Source: Streptomyces sp. S465
GTDB taxonomy: Bacteria; Actinomycetota; Actinomycetes; Streptomycetales; Streptomycetaceae
NCBI RefSeq assembly: GCF_026898115.1
Contig: NZ_CP114036.1
Span: 4,520,001-4,584,000, forward strand
Length of the DNA: 64,000 nucleotides
Reading direction: 5' to 3'
Shown here: one piece after another, positions 7,250-15,407 of the stretch
Layout: each line of letters begins with the position of its first letter
Numbering within the stretch: the first letter of the stretch is position 1
Made by a program: the position numbers and the translations under genes
The notes under the pieces: generated by a model
The model's database searches: none
Told to the model about the DNA's origin: nothing
The model's input: the letters and a program-made list of their open reading frames with translations, nothing else

Positions 7250-8938
7250 ATGAGATGGGCGGCGGCGGAGACGGATCACGGGGGTGTTCGTCTCTGCCCG
7301 CTCGGCCCCGGGGGAAAGGCCGCCGGACCGGTTGTCGAGGTGACGGCGGAGCAGGGCGGGATCGCCGAGGCCGTGCGGTCCCGCCCCGAGGCCGACCGGT
7401 GGGTGTGGCGGTCCACCGCCGAGGTCTATCCGCGGCTGCTGGCCGCCGGGGTCCGGGTCGAGCGGGCCTACGACGTCGAGGCGGCCGAGGCACTGCTCCT
7501 CGGCCATGAGGGGCGCTCGGGCGCGCCGCGTTCGCTCGCCGCCGCCTGGGCGCGGCTGCGCGGACTGCCCGTCCCCGAGGATCCGCCGCCCCGGGCGGCC
7601 GGGGCCCAGCCGTCGCTGTTCGAACCCGGCCCGCCGCCGCTGCCGCCGGGCACCGACCCGCTCGACGCGCTGCTCGCGGTGTACGCGGGGCAGCTGGTCC
7701 GTACGGAGGCGGCCGAGCACCCGGACCGGATGCGGCTGCTGACCACCGCCGAGTCGGCGGGGACGCTGATCGCCGCCGAGATGCGGCGCGCCGGGGTGCC
7801 CTGGCGGGCCGACCGCCACCGGGAGCTGCTGGACGAGCTGCTCGGCGAGCGCTATCCGGGCGGTCTGGAGCCACGGCGCCTGGCCGAGCTGGCCGACGAG
7901 GTGTCACGCGCCTTCGGCACCCGGGTGCGGCCCGATCTGCCCGCCGAGGTCATCAGGGCGTTCGCCCGCGCGGGCATCGCGCTCGGCTCGACCCGCGCCT
8001 GGGAGCTGCGGCGGATCGACCACCCCGCCGTGGAGCCGCTGCTGCGCTACAAGAAGCTCTACCGGCTGCACACCGCCCACGGCTGGGCCTGGCTCCAGTC
8101 CTGGGTGCGCGACGGCCGCTTCCGCCCCGAGTACCTGCCCGGCGGCACCGTCTCCGGCCGCTGGACCACCCACGGCGGCGGCGCGCTCCAGATCCCCAAG
8201 GTGGTGCGGCGCGCGGTGGTGGCCGATCCGGGGTGGCGGCTGGTCGTGGCCGACGCCGACCAGATGGAGCCCCGGGTGCTCGCCGCGATCTCCCGGGACC
8301 CCGGGCTCATGGAGGTCGCGGGCAGCGCCCGGGACCTGTACGCGACGCTGTCCGAGACGCGCGTGGTCGGCAACCGCGACCAGGCCAAGCTCGCGCTGCT
8401 GGGCGCGGTGTACGGCCAGACCTCCGGCGACGGCCTCAAGCATCTGGCGGCCCTGCGGCGGCGCTTCCCGGCGGCGGTGGCGTATGTGGACGAGGCGGCC
8501 CGCGCGGGCGAGGAGGGCCGGCTGGTGCGCACCTGGCTGGGCCGCACCTGCCCGCCCGCCGGGGACGCCACCGAGGAGCCGGCCGACGAGGCGGGGCTGC
8601 CCCGGGACCAGGCGGAGCCGTCGTACGGCAGCACGGCCGGCGCCCGCGCGCGGGGCCGGTTCACCCGGAACTTCGTGGTGCAGGGCAGCGCCGCCGACTG
8701 GGCCCTGCTGATGCTCGCGGCACTGCGGCGGTCGCTGGCCGGGGCGGGGCTGCGCGCGGAGATCGTCTTCTTCCAGCACGACGAGGTGATCGTGCACTGC
8801 CCCGCTCAGGAGGCCGACACGGTCCGGGAGGCGATCGCCGAGGCGGGCCGGACGGCCGGCCGGATCGCCTTCGGACCGACACCGGTGCGGTTCCCCTTCA
8901 CCATGGCGGCGGTGGAGTGCTACGCCGACGCGAAGTAG
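7250..8938 (+). CDS. PolA-like family A DNA polymerase ('bifunctional 3'-5' exonuclease/polymerase' type)
   Basis: 562 residues from ATG 7250, chosen because the upstream extension is a repeat-derived sequence. The C-terminal half has the three family A motifs: A, VVADADQMEPRVLAA (about residue 336); B, RDQAKLALLGAVYGQTSGDG; and C, FFQHDEVIVH (about residue 508), each with its key Asp or Lys. There is no 5' nuclease domain. The N-terminal 180 residues correspond to the exonuclease position but show no DxE motif, so proofreading looks lost. It is much shorter than cellular PolI (about 900) and may serve in repair. It is followed by an MreB-like gene. Confidence 0.88.
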   Translation: MRWAAAETDHGGVRLCPLGPGGKAAGPVVEVTAEQGGIAEAVRSRPEADRWVWRSTAEVYPRLLAAGVRVERAYDVEAAEALLLGHEGRSGAPRSLAAAWARLRGLPVPEDPPPRAAGAQPSLFEPGPPPLPPGTDPLDALLAVYAGQLVRTEAAEHPDRMRLLTTAESAGTLIAAEMRRAGVPWRADRHRELLDELLGERYPGGLEPRRLAELADEVSRAFGTRVRPDLPAEVIRAFARAGIALGSTRAWELRRIDHPAVEPLLRYKKLYRLHTAHGWAWLQSWVRDGRFRPEYLPGGTVSGRWTTHGGGALQIPKVVRRAVVADPGWRLVVADADQMEPRVLAAISRDPGLMEVAGSARDLYATLSETRVVGNRDQAKLALLGAVYGQTSGDGLKHLAALRRRFPAAVAYVDEAARAGEEGRLVRTWLGRTCPPAGDATEEPADEAGLPRDQAEPSYGSTAGARARGRFTRNFVVQGSAADWALLMLAALRRSLAGAGLRAEIVFFQHDEVIVHCPAQEADTVREAIAEAGRTAGRIAFGPTPVRFPFTMAAVECYADAK

Positions 8939-9006
8939 GCGGCCACCGGGTGCGGCCCGTCCCCCGACAGCAGGCGGCCACGGGGTACGGCCCCTCCCCC
9001 GACCGG
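8937..9006. repeat. 35-bp tandem duplication after the polymerase stop
   Basis: AGGCGGCCACCGGGTGCGGC (8937) and AGGCGGCCACGGGGTACGGC (8972) open two adjacent 35-base units. They overlap the TAG stop and fill half of the gap to the next gene. Confidence 0.7.
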
Positions 9007-9104
9007 CTCAGCCCCACAGGCAGGGGTCCCGGCCCTCCCCACACGATGAGAGCGGAGGGCCGCCGGGCGGCGGCCCGCCACGCCGCCCACCGGGGAGACC
9101 TGCC

Positions 9105-10133
9105 ATGACCATCAGTCTCGAGGCACTGCGCCGCTGCTCCATCGCCGTCGACCTCGGCGCGGCCAGAACGCGTGTCTACCTCAGACGGACCGGGCTCATC
9201 GTGGACGAGCCGACCGTCGCCGCCGTGAACACCCTCACCGGCGGGCTGATCGCGGTCGGCACGCCGGCGGAGCGGATGAGCGGGCGGACGCCCGCGCACA
9301 TCCAGGTGGTACGGCCGGTCTCCAACGGCACCGTCGTCGACATCGCCATGGCCCAGCGGATGCTGCGGCTGCTGCTGGGCAACAAGCTGCGCCGGGCCTG
9401 GCGGCGCCGGCCGCTGGTGAGCGCCGCCGTCTGCGTCCAGCACGACGCCAACCCACTCGCCCAGCGCGCCGCCGTGGAGACACTCACCGGTATCGGCGCC
9501 AAGCGGGTCGAGCTGGTGGACAGCCTGATCGCCGCCGCCGTGGGCTGCGGTCTGCCCGTCGAACGGCCCGAGGCGACGATGATCGTGGTGTGCGGCGCGG
9601 CCACCACCCAGGTCGCGGTGTTGTCGCTGGGCTCGATCGTGGCCGCCGAGCGGGTACCGGTGGGCGGGGAGACCGTGGACCACGCCGTCGTCCAGCACCT
9701 GCGCAACGAGCACGCGCTGATGCTGCCCAGCCAGGCCGTCCGCCCCCTGCATCTGGTCCTCAAGGAGGGCGCACCGGCCTCGGGCAGCACCGAGGTGCAC
9801 GGCCGGGACGTGGCCACGGGGCTCGCCCGGTCCGTACGGATCGACGTCGAGAGCGTGCGGACCGCCATCCGCACCCCGCTCACCGGGGTGCTGGACGCCA
9901 TCGGCACGGTGCTGCGCCGCTGCCCGCCCGATCTGGTGGCCGACCTCGCCGACCGCGGCATCATGCTGGCCGGCGGCAGCGCGGTGCTGCCGGGGTTCGA
10001 CGAGATGCTGCGGGAGGCCACCGGTATGCCGCTGAGCATCGCCGACCACCCCGACGTCTGCGCGGTCGAGGGGCTCGGCGCGATGCTCGACGGCAAGGTG
10101 CAGCCGTTGGCGCTGGACGCGATGGTCTCCTGA
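9105..10133 (+). CDS. MreB/Mbl-like bacterial actin
   Basis: 342 residues, usual for MreB. GGGGAG lies seven bases before the ATG. The actin-type ATP site is visible: phosphate-1 loop CSIAVDLGAARTRVY (residues about 11-25), phosphate-2 loop VVCGAATTQVAVLSLG and adenosine loop MLAGGSAVLPGFDE. Phosphate-1 differs from the usual DLGTANTLVY (Thr to Ala, Asn to Arg). In streptomycetes MreB paralogues contribute to spore-wall synthesis rather than rod elongation. No mreCD, rodA or pbp2 genes follow, so this is a stand-alone paralogue. What it does here is not shown by the sequence. Confidence 0.88.
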   Translation: MTISLEALRRCSIAVDLGAARTRVYLRRTGLIVDEPTVAAVNTLTGGLIAVGTPAERMSGRTPAHIQVVRPVSNGTVVDIAMAQRMLRLLLGNKLRRAWRRRPLVSAAVCVQHDANPLAQRAAVETLTGIGAKRVELVDSLIAAAVGCGLPVERPEATMIVVCGAATTQVAVLSLGSIVAAERVPVGGETVDHAVVQHLRNEHALMLPSQAVRPLHLVLKEGAPASGSTEVHGRDVATGLARSVRIDVESVRTAIRTPLTGVLDAIGTVLRRCPPDLVADLADRGIMLAGGSAVLPGFDEMLREATGMPLSIADHPDVCAVEGLGAMLDGKVQPLALDAMVS

Positions 10134-10323
10134 CCCCGCCGCCTGATCGCGTCTCCGGGTGCCGGTGCCGCCGCCTGATCCCGCCCCTTGACCCCGTCTC
10201 CTGACGCCTGATCGGAAATTCTTCGCGACGCGTTGAGCGGCCGTCTCCTCCCCTGCGTAGTGAAGGGGGAAGAGGCCGGCATGGCCGCCGATCCCCCCGG
10301 GGGCACAGACCGGGAGTCGTCCG

Positions 10324-10923
10324 TTGATGTTGTCCAACTCAGGTCAGGTCCTGGAGGTTCAGGTGCGCGACGACGCCGCCGTGGCCGATGAGCGTCCGTC
10401 GAGATCCCGCCGTGGCACGCCGGACGAGCAGCTCATCCGCGCGCTCTACCAGGAGCACGCCGGACCGTTGTTCGCGTTCGTGCTGCGGCTGGTCGCGGGC
10501 GACCGGCACCGTGCGGAGGACGTCGTCCAGGAGACCCTGGTGCGCGCCTGGCGGAACGCCGACCGGCTGTCCCGGGCCACCGGCTCCATCCGGCCCTGGC
10601 TGGTCACGGTCGCCCGGCGGATCGTCATCGACGGACACCGCAGCCGGCAGGCCCGGCCGCAGGAGGTCGACCCCTCCCCGCTGGAACTCCTGCCCGCGGA
10701 GGACGAGATCGACCGCGCGCTACGGCTGATGACCCTGGCCGACGCGATGCAGGACCTCAGCGACGCCCACCGCGAGGTGCTGGTCGAGACCTACTTCAAG
10801 GGGCGGACCGTCAGCGAGGCGGCCCAGACCCTCGGCATACCCAGCGGGACGGTACGGTCCCGGGTCTTCTACGCGCTGCGCTCCATGAAGCTCGCGCTGG
10901 AGGAGAGAGGAGTGACGGCATGA
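10324..10923 (+). CDS. ECF-type RNA polymerase sigma factor (SigL/SigK-like)
   Basis: About 199 residues. TTG 10324 or ATG 10327 could start; GGGAG (10312-10316) is better spaced for the TTG. Region 2 (YQEHAGPLFAFVLRLVAGD, HRAEDVVQETLVRAWRN, IRPWLVTVARRIVIDGHR) and region 4 (LSDAHREVLVETYFKGRTV, SEAAQTLGIPSGTVRSRVFYALR) are complete. The next gene, an anti-sigma factor, starts inside its last codons (ATGA), so the two are translated together at matched amounts. It probably controls an envelope-stress regulon and its own promoter. Confidence 0.92.
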   Translation: MMLSNSGQVLEVQVRDDAAVADERPSRSRRGTPDEQLIRALYQEHAGPLFAFVLRLVAGDRHRAEDVVQETLVRAWRNADRLSRATGSIRPWLVTVARRIVIDGHRSRQARPQEVDPSPLELLPAEDEIDRALRLMTLADAMQDLSDAHREVLVETYFKGRTVSEAAQTLGIPSGTVRSRVFYALRSMKLALEERGVTA

Positions 10924-11741
10924 CAGCGCGGACGCATCACCACCACCCGGGACACGACGCCGTCGGCGCGTATGCGCTCGGCGTGCTCGACGAGGCGGAC
11001 GCCGCCCGGTTCGAGGAGCATCTGGCCGGCTGCGCCCCGTGCGGACGGCGGCTGGACGAGCTGGCCGGACTGGAACCCCTGCTGGCCGCGCTGGCCGCCG
11101 ATGTCCCCGGAATCCACGGCAGCCCCGGGCGGACCCGGCTCACCGGTCACACCCCGCATGCCTTCAGCGCCACCCCGGGCGCCATCGAGACCCTCACCGC
11201 GCGCCCCGGCCCGGCCGTGCTCCACCGCGTGGCGGGCGAGGTCGCCGCGTCCCGCGCCAAGCGGCGGCGGCGCGGTCTGTACCTGGTCGCGGCGGCGGCC
11301 GCGCTGATCGTCGGCGGTCCGCTCGGCACCGTCGCGGTCACCTCCGGCGGCGGCTCGGACAGCTCCGTCTCGGCCGCGCCCAGCGAGCGCGGCCTCTTCG
11401 AGCGGATGCCGGACAAGGTGCGGGGCACCGACCCGGACACCGAGGTGGACGCGGCGGTCGCGCTGGAGGACAGGATGTGGGGCACCGACGCCGTGCTCAG
11501 GCTGAAGAACGTCAAAGGCCCCCTGGACTGCAGCCTGATCGCGATCTCCAGGGACGGCCGTGAGCAGACGATGATGACCTGGTCCGTGCCCACGTGGGGA
11601 TACGGCATCGAGGACAGCCCCAAGGCGGTCGCGAGAGAGCCGCTGTGGGCCCACGGCGGCGCGGCGATGAAGCGCGCCGACATCGAACGTCTCGAGGTCC
11701 GTACGGACGAGGGAAAGCGCCTGATCTCCCTGGCCGCCTGA
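10920..11741 (+). CDS. Membrane-anchored zinc-binding anti-sigma factor
   Basis: 273 residues. The N-terminal zinc anti-sigma domain is recognisable (FEEHLAGCAPCGRRLDEL, with the HxxxCxxC ligands). A basic stretch RAKRRRRG leads into one membrane helix (about 118-137), after which an outer domain of about 130 residues has the beta-rich look of an anti-sigma-K C-terminal domain. The start overlaps the sigma factor stop by four bases. It would hold the partner sigma factor at the membrane until an outside signal triggers release. The N-terminal THHHHPGHD stretch is natural His-rich sequence. Confidence 0.9.
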   Translation: MTARTHHHHPGHDAVGAYALGVLDEADAARFEEHLAGCAPCGRRLDELAGLEPLLAALAADVPGIHGSPGRTRLTGHTPHAFSATPGAIETLTARPGPAVLHRVAGEVAASRAKRRRRGLYLVAAAAALIVGGPLGTVAVTSGGGSDSSVSAAPSERGLFERMPDKVRGTDPDTEVDAAVALEDRMWGTDAVLRLKNVKGPLDCSLIAISRDGREQTMMTWSVPTWGYGIEDSPKAVAREPLWAHGGAAMKRADIERLEVRTDEGKRLISLAA

Positions 11742-11877
11742 CGTCCGCCGACGGGCCTTCCGGCCGGTGCCACCCGGATCGCCGATCACTCCGTGCGGCG
11801 TGGTGAACGAGATGTTACACAGAGTGTGATATGTCGTGCTTCGCGTCCCCGGGGGGTCCGGATCCGAGGAGGCACCC

Positions 11878-12423
11878 GTGGCTGACCCGGACGCCCATCA
11901 GCAGCGCATGTTCGCTCAGTATGTGTTGCCGGAGGTCGAGGTGCTGCTGCGCGTGGCCATGTCACTGACCGCCCAGCGGGCCGACGCCGAGGATCTCGTA
12001 CAGGACACGCTCCTACGGGCCTACCGGGCGGTCGGCCGTTTCGACGGGAGACATCCGCGGGCCTGGCTGCTGACGATCATGCGGCATGCGGAGGTCAGCC
12101 GGCGCCGCCAGCGCCGGCCCCGGCTGCTCGACGATCCGGACACCGACCTGGAGCGGCTGGTCCCCGCCCGGGGCGCGACACCGGAGGAACTGGTGGTCGA
12201 CACGACGTTCGACGAGGCCGTGGACGCCGCGTTCACGGCACTTCCGCTGCGGGACCAGCAGGTGGTGCGGCTGGTGCATGTGGACGGGCTGTCGTACGCG
12301 GAGGCCGCACAGGTGCTGGACGTCCCCAAGGGGACGGTGATGAGCAGGCTGCACCGGGCGCGCAAGCGGATCCGGAGCCGGCTGCTGGCCGCGGGAGTGG
12401 AATCGGAGCGAGGTGGCGCATGA
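11878..12423 (+). CDS. ECF-type RNA polymerase sigma factor
   Basis: 181 residues from GTG 11878, with GAGGAGG five bases before it; an upstream ATG at 11836 lacks a ribosome site. Region 2 (EVLLRVAMSLTAQRADAED, LVQDTLLRAYRAVGRFDGR, PRAWLLTIMRHAEVSRRR) and region 4 (LPLRDQQVVRLVHVDGLSYA, EAAQVLDVPKGTVMSRLHRA) are intact. It is of the SigE/RpoE type, distinct from the sigma factor just upstream. The anti-sigma gene overlaps its stop by ATGA. The gap before it (11742-11877) contains the lower-G+C stretch GATGTTACACAGAGTGTGAT, a likely promoter. Confidence 0.92.
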   Translation: MADPDAHQQRMFAQYVLPEVEVLLRVAMSLTAQRADAEDLVQDTLLRAYRAVGRFDGRHPRAWLLTIMRHAEVSRRRQRRPRLLDDPDTDLERLVPARGATPEELVVDTTFDEAVDAAFTALPLRDQQVVRLVHVDGLSYAEAAQVLDVPKGTVMSRLHRARKRIRSRLLAAGVESERGGA

Positions 12424-12983
12424 GCAGATGGACATGGTGGCGGACCACGCGGACCGCGCCGATCACCCGAACCGCACAGGCGACCACCGAGCGGCGCCGG
12501 ACCACCCGGTGTCCCGTGGGCGCGCCGATGCTCCAGTCGTATCTGGACGGGGAGCTGGACGCGCCGGCCGCCGCCCGGGTGCGGGCCCATGTGGCCGAGT
12601 GCCACCGCTGCGCCCGGGAGCTCGCCGTCTACCAGCGCATCGGTGAGGCGCTGGCCGCCCGCGGGGCGACGGACGAGGCGGTGCTGGACCGGCTCAGGGA
12701 CTTCGCGGAGTCCCTCGCGGAGCGGGAGAGCCGGGAGCCGGGAGCGGACCCGATGCCGGGGGCGGAGCCGGTGCCGGCGGCGGAGCCGATGCCGAGGACG
12801 GAGCCGGTGCCGAGGACGGAGGCGGTGCCGAGGACGGAGCCGGTGCCGAGGACGGAGGCGGTGCCGGCGGCGGACCCGGTGCCGAGGACGGAGCCGGTGC
12901 CGGGGACGGAGACGGTCCCCGGGACGGCGCCGGGGGCGGAGCGGGACGCGGATCAGGGCGCGGTGCACAAGGCCGGAGGCTGA
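12420..12983 (+). CDS. Soluble zinc anti-sigma factor with Pro/Glu repeat tail
   Basis: 187 residues. Residues about 35-75 form the zinc anti-sigma motif (LQSYLDGELDAPAAARVRAH, then VAECHRCARELAVY with HxxxCxxC). No membrane helix follows. Residues from about 112 are a repetitive tail of six-residue units (EPVPRT, EAVPRT, EPMPRT) encoded by an 18-bp tandem repeat. The last 290 bases lie antisense to the 3' part of lspA. The sensor is therefore probably cytosolic, perhaps redox-responsive through zinc release. The tail length is likely to vary between strains. Confidence 0.88.
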   Translation: MSRWTWWRTTRTAPITRTAQATTERRRTTRCPVGAPMLQSYLDGELDAPAAARVRAHVAECHRCARELAVYQRIGEALAARGATDEAVLDRLRDFAESLAERESREPGADPMPGAEPVPAAEPMPRTEPVPRTEAVPRTEPVPRTEAVPAADPVPRTEPVPGTETVPGTAPGAERDADQGAVHKAGG

Positions 12984-13488
12984 CGGCCGGGCCGGGCAGC
13001 GCGCGCGGGGTCCTGCGCAGCAGCAGGGCCGCGGTGAGCAGAATGCCGGTGATCAGGGCCACATCGGCGAGGTTGAACACCGGGCCCCGGGCGTCCACCG
13101 TGATCCAGTCGATGACGGCGCCGCGCAACGGGCCCGGCGACCGGATCATCCGGTCGGCGCCGTTGCCCGTCGCTCCCCCGGCGATCAGCCCCAGGCCGAG
13201 CGCCGCGCCCCGGCCGCGCGCCCGCAGCCCCGCGCCGGCCGCGGCCAGTGTGGCGACCGCGCCCGCGAGTGTGATCACGACGATGAGGGCGGGCCTGCTG
13301 TGTCCCAGGCCGAAGGCCACCCCGGTATTGCGCACCAGCAGCGCGCTGAACGGCCCGAACCGGGCCTGCGGACCGAAGGTGCCGCTCCAGGCGGCCAGCG
13401 CCATGGCCTTGGTCAGCTGATCGGCCACGATCACGACGAGCGCGATCAGGGGGAAGAGCAGCCGACCGGCCGCCGGACGGGGCTTCAT
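12694..13488 (-). CDS. lspA: Signal peptidase II (prolipoprotein signal peptidase) with long Pro/Ala/Ser tail
   Basis: 264 residues from ATG 13488; the ATG pair at 13491/13488 sits after GGGAGG, and the second has the better six-base spacing. Four membrane segments lie in residues about 10-160. The catalytic aspartates are in GNGADRM (Asp112) and FNLADVALI (Asp142), and NTGVAFGLG is the conserved loop. It removes signal peptides from diacylglyceryl-modified lipoproteins. Residues after about 165 are a 100-residue PAPSSAP-type tail, absent from typical LspA (about 160-200 residues). This tail is the antisense reading of the anti-sigma gene's 18-bp repeats. Confidence 0.9.
   Translation of the reverse strand: MKPRPAAGRLLFPLIALVVIVADQLTKAMALAAWSGTFGPQARFGPFSALLVRNTGVAFGLGHSRPALIVVITLAGAVATLAAAGAGLRARGRGAALGLGLIAGGATGNGADRMIRSPGPLRGAVIDWITVDARGPVFNLADVALITGILLTAALLLRRTPRALPGPAVSLRPCAPRPDPRPAPPPAPSRGPSPSPAPAPSSAPGPPPAPPPSSAPAPSSAPPPSSAPAPSSASAPPPAPAPPPASGPLPAPGSPAPRGTPRSP
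12750..12917. repeat. About nine 18-bp tandem repeats coding on both strands
   Basis: The unit is approximately GTGCCGAGGACGGAGCCG. It encodes VPRTEP-like units on the plus strand (anti-sigma tail) and SSAPAP-like units on the minus strand (LspA tail). Since 18 is divisible by three, copy-number change keeps both frames open. Confidence 0.9.
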
Positions 13489-14042
13489 CATCGGCCTCCC
13501 TCGGGGCCGGCCCGCGGGCGCGGTCCGCGGCCCGGAAGGGAAACCCACCGAGCGCCCGCCCCGCTTCCCTTCCGGCACAACGAGTCCGGGCCGGAGGGGC
13601 CGCGGGGCGGTACGGAGGGGCCGGGGTCGTCCCGGACGCTCCCGGGCGCCCCGGGCGACCCCGGCCAACCCAGGACGACCCAGGCAACCGGACAGGCCCC
13701 AGCACACCGGACAACCCCCGACGCACCCAACGACCCCGAGCGCACCAGGCGACCCCGGCCAACCCCAGGACGACCCAGGCAACCGGACAGGCCCCCGGGC
13801 TCGGGACGACCCCGAGCAGCGCCGAGCGGTCCCGGACGGCACCGGGACCCCGAGCAGCCCCGGACGACCCCGGACAGGCCCCGATCCCCGGAGGGTCCCC
13901 GGCGCACCGGACGACTCCGAGCGCACCAGATGGTCCCGAGCGACCCCGGACGACCCCGCATGGCCCCAAGCAGTCCGGGCGGTCGGGCGCCCCTGAGCGG
14001 CCGCCGCCCGGGGCCCCGGGCGGCGGCCCCGGGCGGAAAAAG
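13489..14042. repeat. Repeat-rich non-coding stretch upstream of lspA
   Basis: No convincing gene is present. Two near-identical copies of a 46/47-bp sequence, beginning GCGACCCCGGCCAAC and ending AACCGGACAGGCCCC, lie at 13655-13700 and 13749-13795. The surrounding 300 bases are built from variants of GACCCCGG/CCCAGG. The lspA promoter must lie at the left end near 13500-13600. Confidence 0.7.
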
Positions 14043-14080
14043 GGCAAGGGCCCGCAGGCGGATGCCTGCGGGCCCTTGCC
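14043..14080 (-). terminator. Strong hairpin after the GH5 gene
   Basis: GGCAAGGGCCCGCAGGC (14043-14059) pairs perfectly with GCCTGCGGGCCCTTGCC (14064-14080), a 17-bp stem with a 4-base loop, 53 bases past the GH5 stop. AAAAA flanks it on the plus side, giving a U-run in minus-strand transcripts. Confidence 0.85.
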
Positions 14081-14132
14081 GCTGTCCGTCGCCGGGGTTA
14101 CCGGCGCGGTACCGAAGGGGTCACTCCGACGA

Positions 14133-15407
14133 TTACTTCCCCTTCTTCGCCTCCAGCAGAGGCGTCTGGTACTTGGACAGCATCTTCATCTTGTTCTTGT
14201 CGATGGTCTTCCAGTCGTTCTTCAGCACACCGCCGGTGTCACCCGAGTCCGGGTTCCAGGTCCAGTAGGTGTAGCTGATCCCGTTCTTCTTCAGGTAGTC
14301 CATCAGGGCGTTCTGCCAGACGGCCTCGGAGCTCTTGCCGGCGGTCTTCTTACCGCCGAACTCACCGAGCAGCAGCGGGGCGATGTTCTGCTTCTTGATG
14401 TACGCCCAGTGCTTCTCCCAGATGGCCGGCATGTTCTTCGGGAAGTCCTTCGCCATGAACCAGTTCTGGTTGTAGACGCCCGGACCGTAGTCGTGGGCCG
14501 AGTAGACGACCTTGTTCGGCTCCTTGAGCTTCACCGGGTGCTTCTTCACACCCTGGAGGTCGCCGCCCCACCAGAACTGCTCGTCCTTGAAGCGGTCGGT
14601 GCCCTCGACGAAGATCAGCCAGTTCTTGTTGACCTTGTGGATGGCGTTACCGGCCTTGGTGGCTGCCAGCTGCCAGTCGGTCTTGGGGTTGCCGTCGCCC
14701 CACGTGGCCTGGCCACGCGGCTCATTGTGCAGGTCGGCGCCGATCACCCGGTCGTTGTTCTTGTAGCGCTTGGCCAGCTTGACCCAGTCGTCCAGCCACT
14801 GCTTCTCGGACAGGCTCTGGGAGTACCACAGCTCACTCTGGCCGTACTGGTCCGGACGGTGCTGGTCCAGGATCACCCGGATGCCGCGGTCGGTGGCACC
14901 CTTGACGATCTTGTCCATGATCTGCTGGGGGGTGAGGCCCTTCAGATCGGGGTTCTTCTTGAAGTCGATGCCGTTGGGCTTGGCCGACGACTTGAACATC
15001 TCGTTCGAGTACGGCAGGCGCATGGTGTTGAAGCCCTGCTTGGCCATCTGGTCCAGCATCGACTCCCAGTTACGGGTCCACAGGCCGTGCGGCGCGTAGG
15101 TCCCGGTCTCGAAGCCGAACCAGTTCACACCGGTCAGGACGACCTTCTTGCCGTTCGAGTCAACGATGTCGCCCTTCTTGGTCGACAGCGGGCCGTCAGC
15201 ACCCGCACCGGTGGCCTTGGCCTCGGAGGCGGTGGTGGTGGCCGCACCGGCCGGGCCATCGTTGTTCACCGCGAAAGCGGTGACGGTGCCACCCACGGCA
15301 GCAGCAGCGACGACGGCCGCCGCGATACCGAAGCGGAGACGCTGCGGGCGCGGCGCGCGCTTGGTCTCGGTGGTCGGGGCGTTGTTCTGGTCCATGGGGG
15401 AATTCAT
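14133..15407 (-). CDS. Secreted/anchored glycoside hydrolase family 5 endoglucanase
   Basis: 424 residues from ATG 15407, which has AGGAG nine bases upstream; this start also overlaps the stop of the upstream receiver gene (ATGA). A basic N-terminus leads to a hydrophobic segment (about 26-47) acting as signal peptide or anchor, then a Thr/Ala linker. The catalytic domain shows VNWFGFETG, NTMRLPYS, DQHRP, ADLHNEP with acid/base Glu229, and LLLGEFGG with nucleophile Glu349. No carbohydrate-binding module is present. The reaction is cleavage of beta-1,4-glucan or a related glycan outside the cell. Confidence 0.92.
   Translation of the reverse strand: MNSPMDQNNAPTTETKRAPRPQRLRFGIAAAVVAAAAVGGTVTAFAVNNDGPAGAATTTASEAKATGAGADGPLSTKKGDIVDSNGKKVVLTGVNWFGFETGTYAPHGLWTRNWESMLDQMAKQGFNTMRLPYSNEMFKSSAKPNGIDFKKNPDLKGLTPQQIMDKIVKGATDRGIRVILDQHRPDQYGQSELWYSQSLSEKQWLDDWVKLAKRYKNNDRVIGADLHNEPRGQATWGDGNPKTDWQLAATKAGNAIHKVNKNWLIFVEGTDRFKDEQFWWGGDLQGVKKHPVKLKEPNKVVYSAHDYGPGVYNQNWFMAKDFPKNMPAIWEKHWAYIKKQNIAPLLLGEFGGKKTAGKSSEAVWQNALMDYLKKNGISYTYWTWNPDSGDTGGVLKNDWKTIDKNKMKMLSKYQTPLLEAKKGK

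Noticed and set aside
13488..13961. A 157-residue minus-strand frame upstream of lspA
   Set aside because: Composition follows the GACCCCGG repeats; it ends at the lspA start without protein-like features.
12589..14268. A 559-residue plus-strand frame over the lspA region
   Set aside because: It is the antisense of lspA continued into repeats and has only Arg/Pro/Gly-rich composition.
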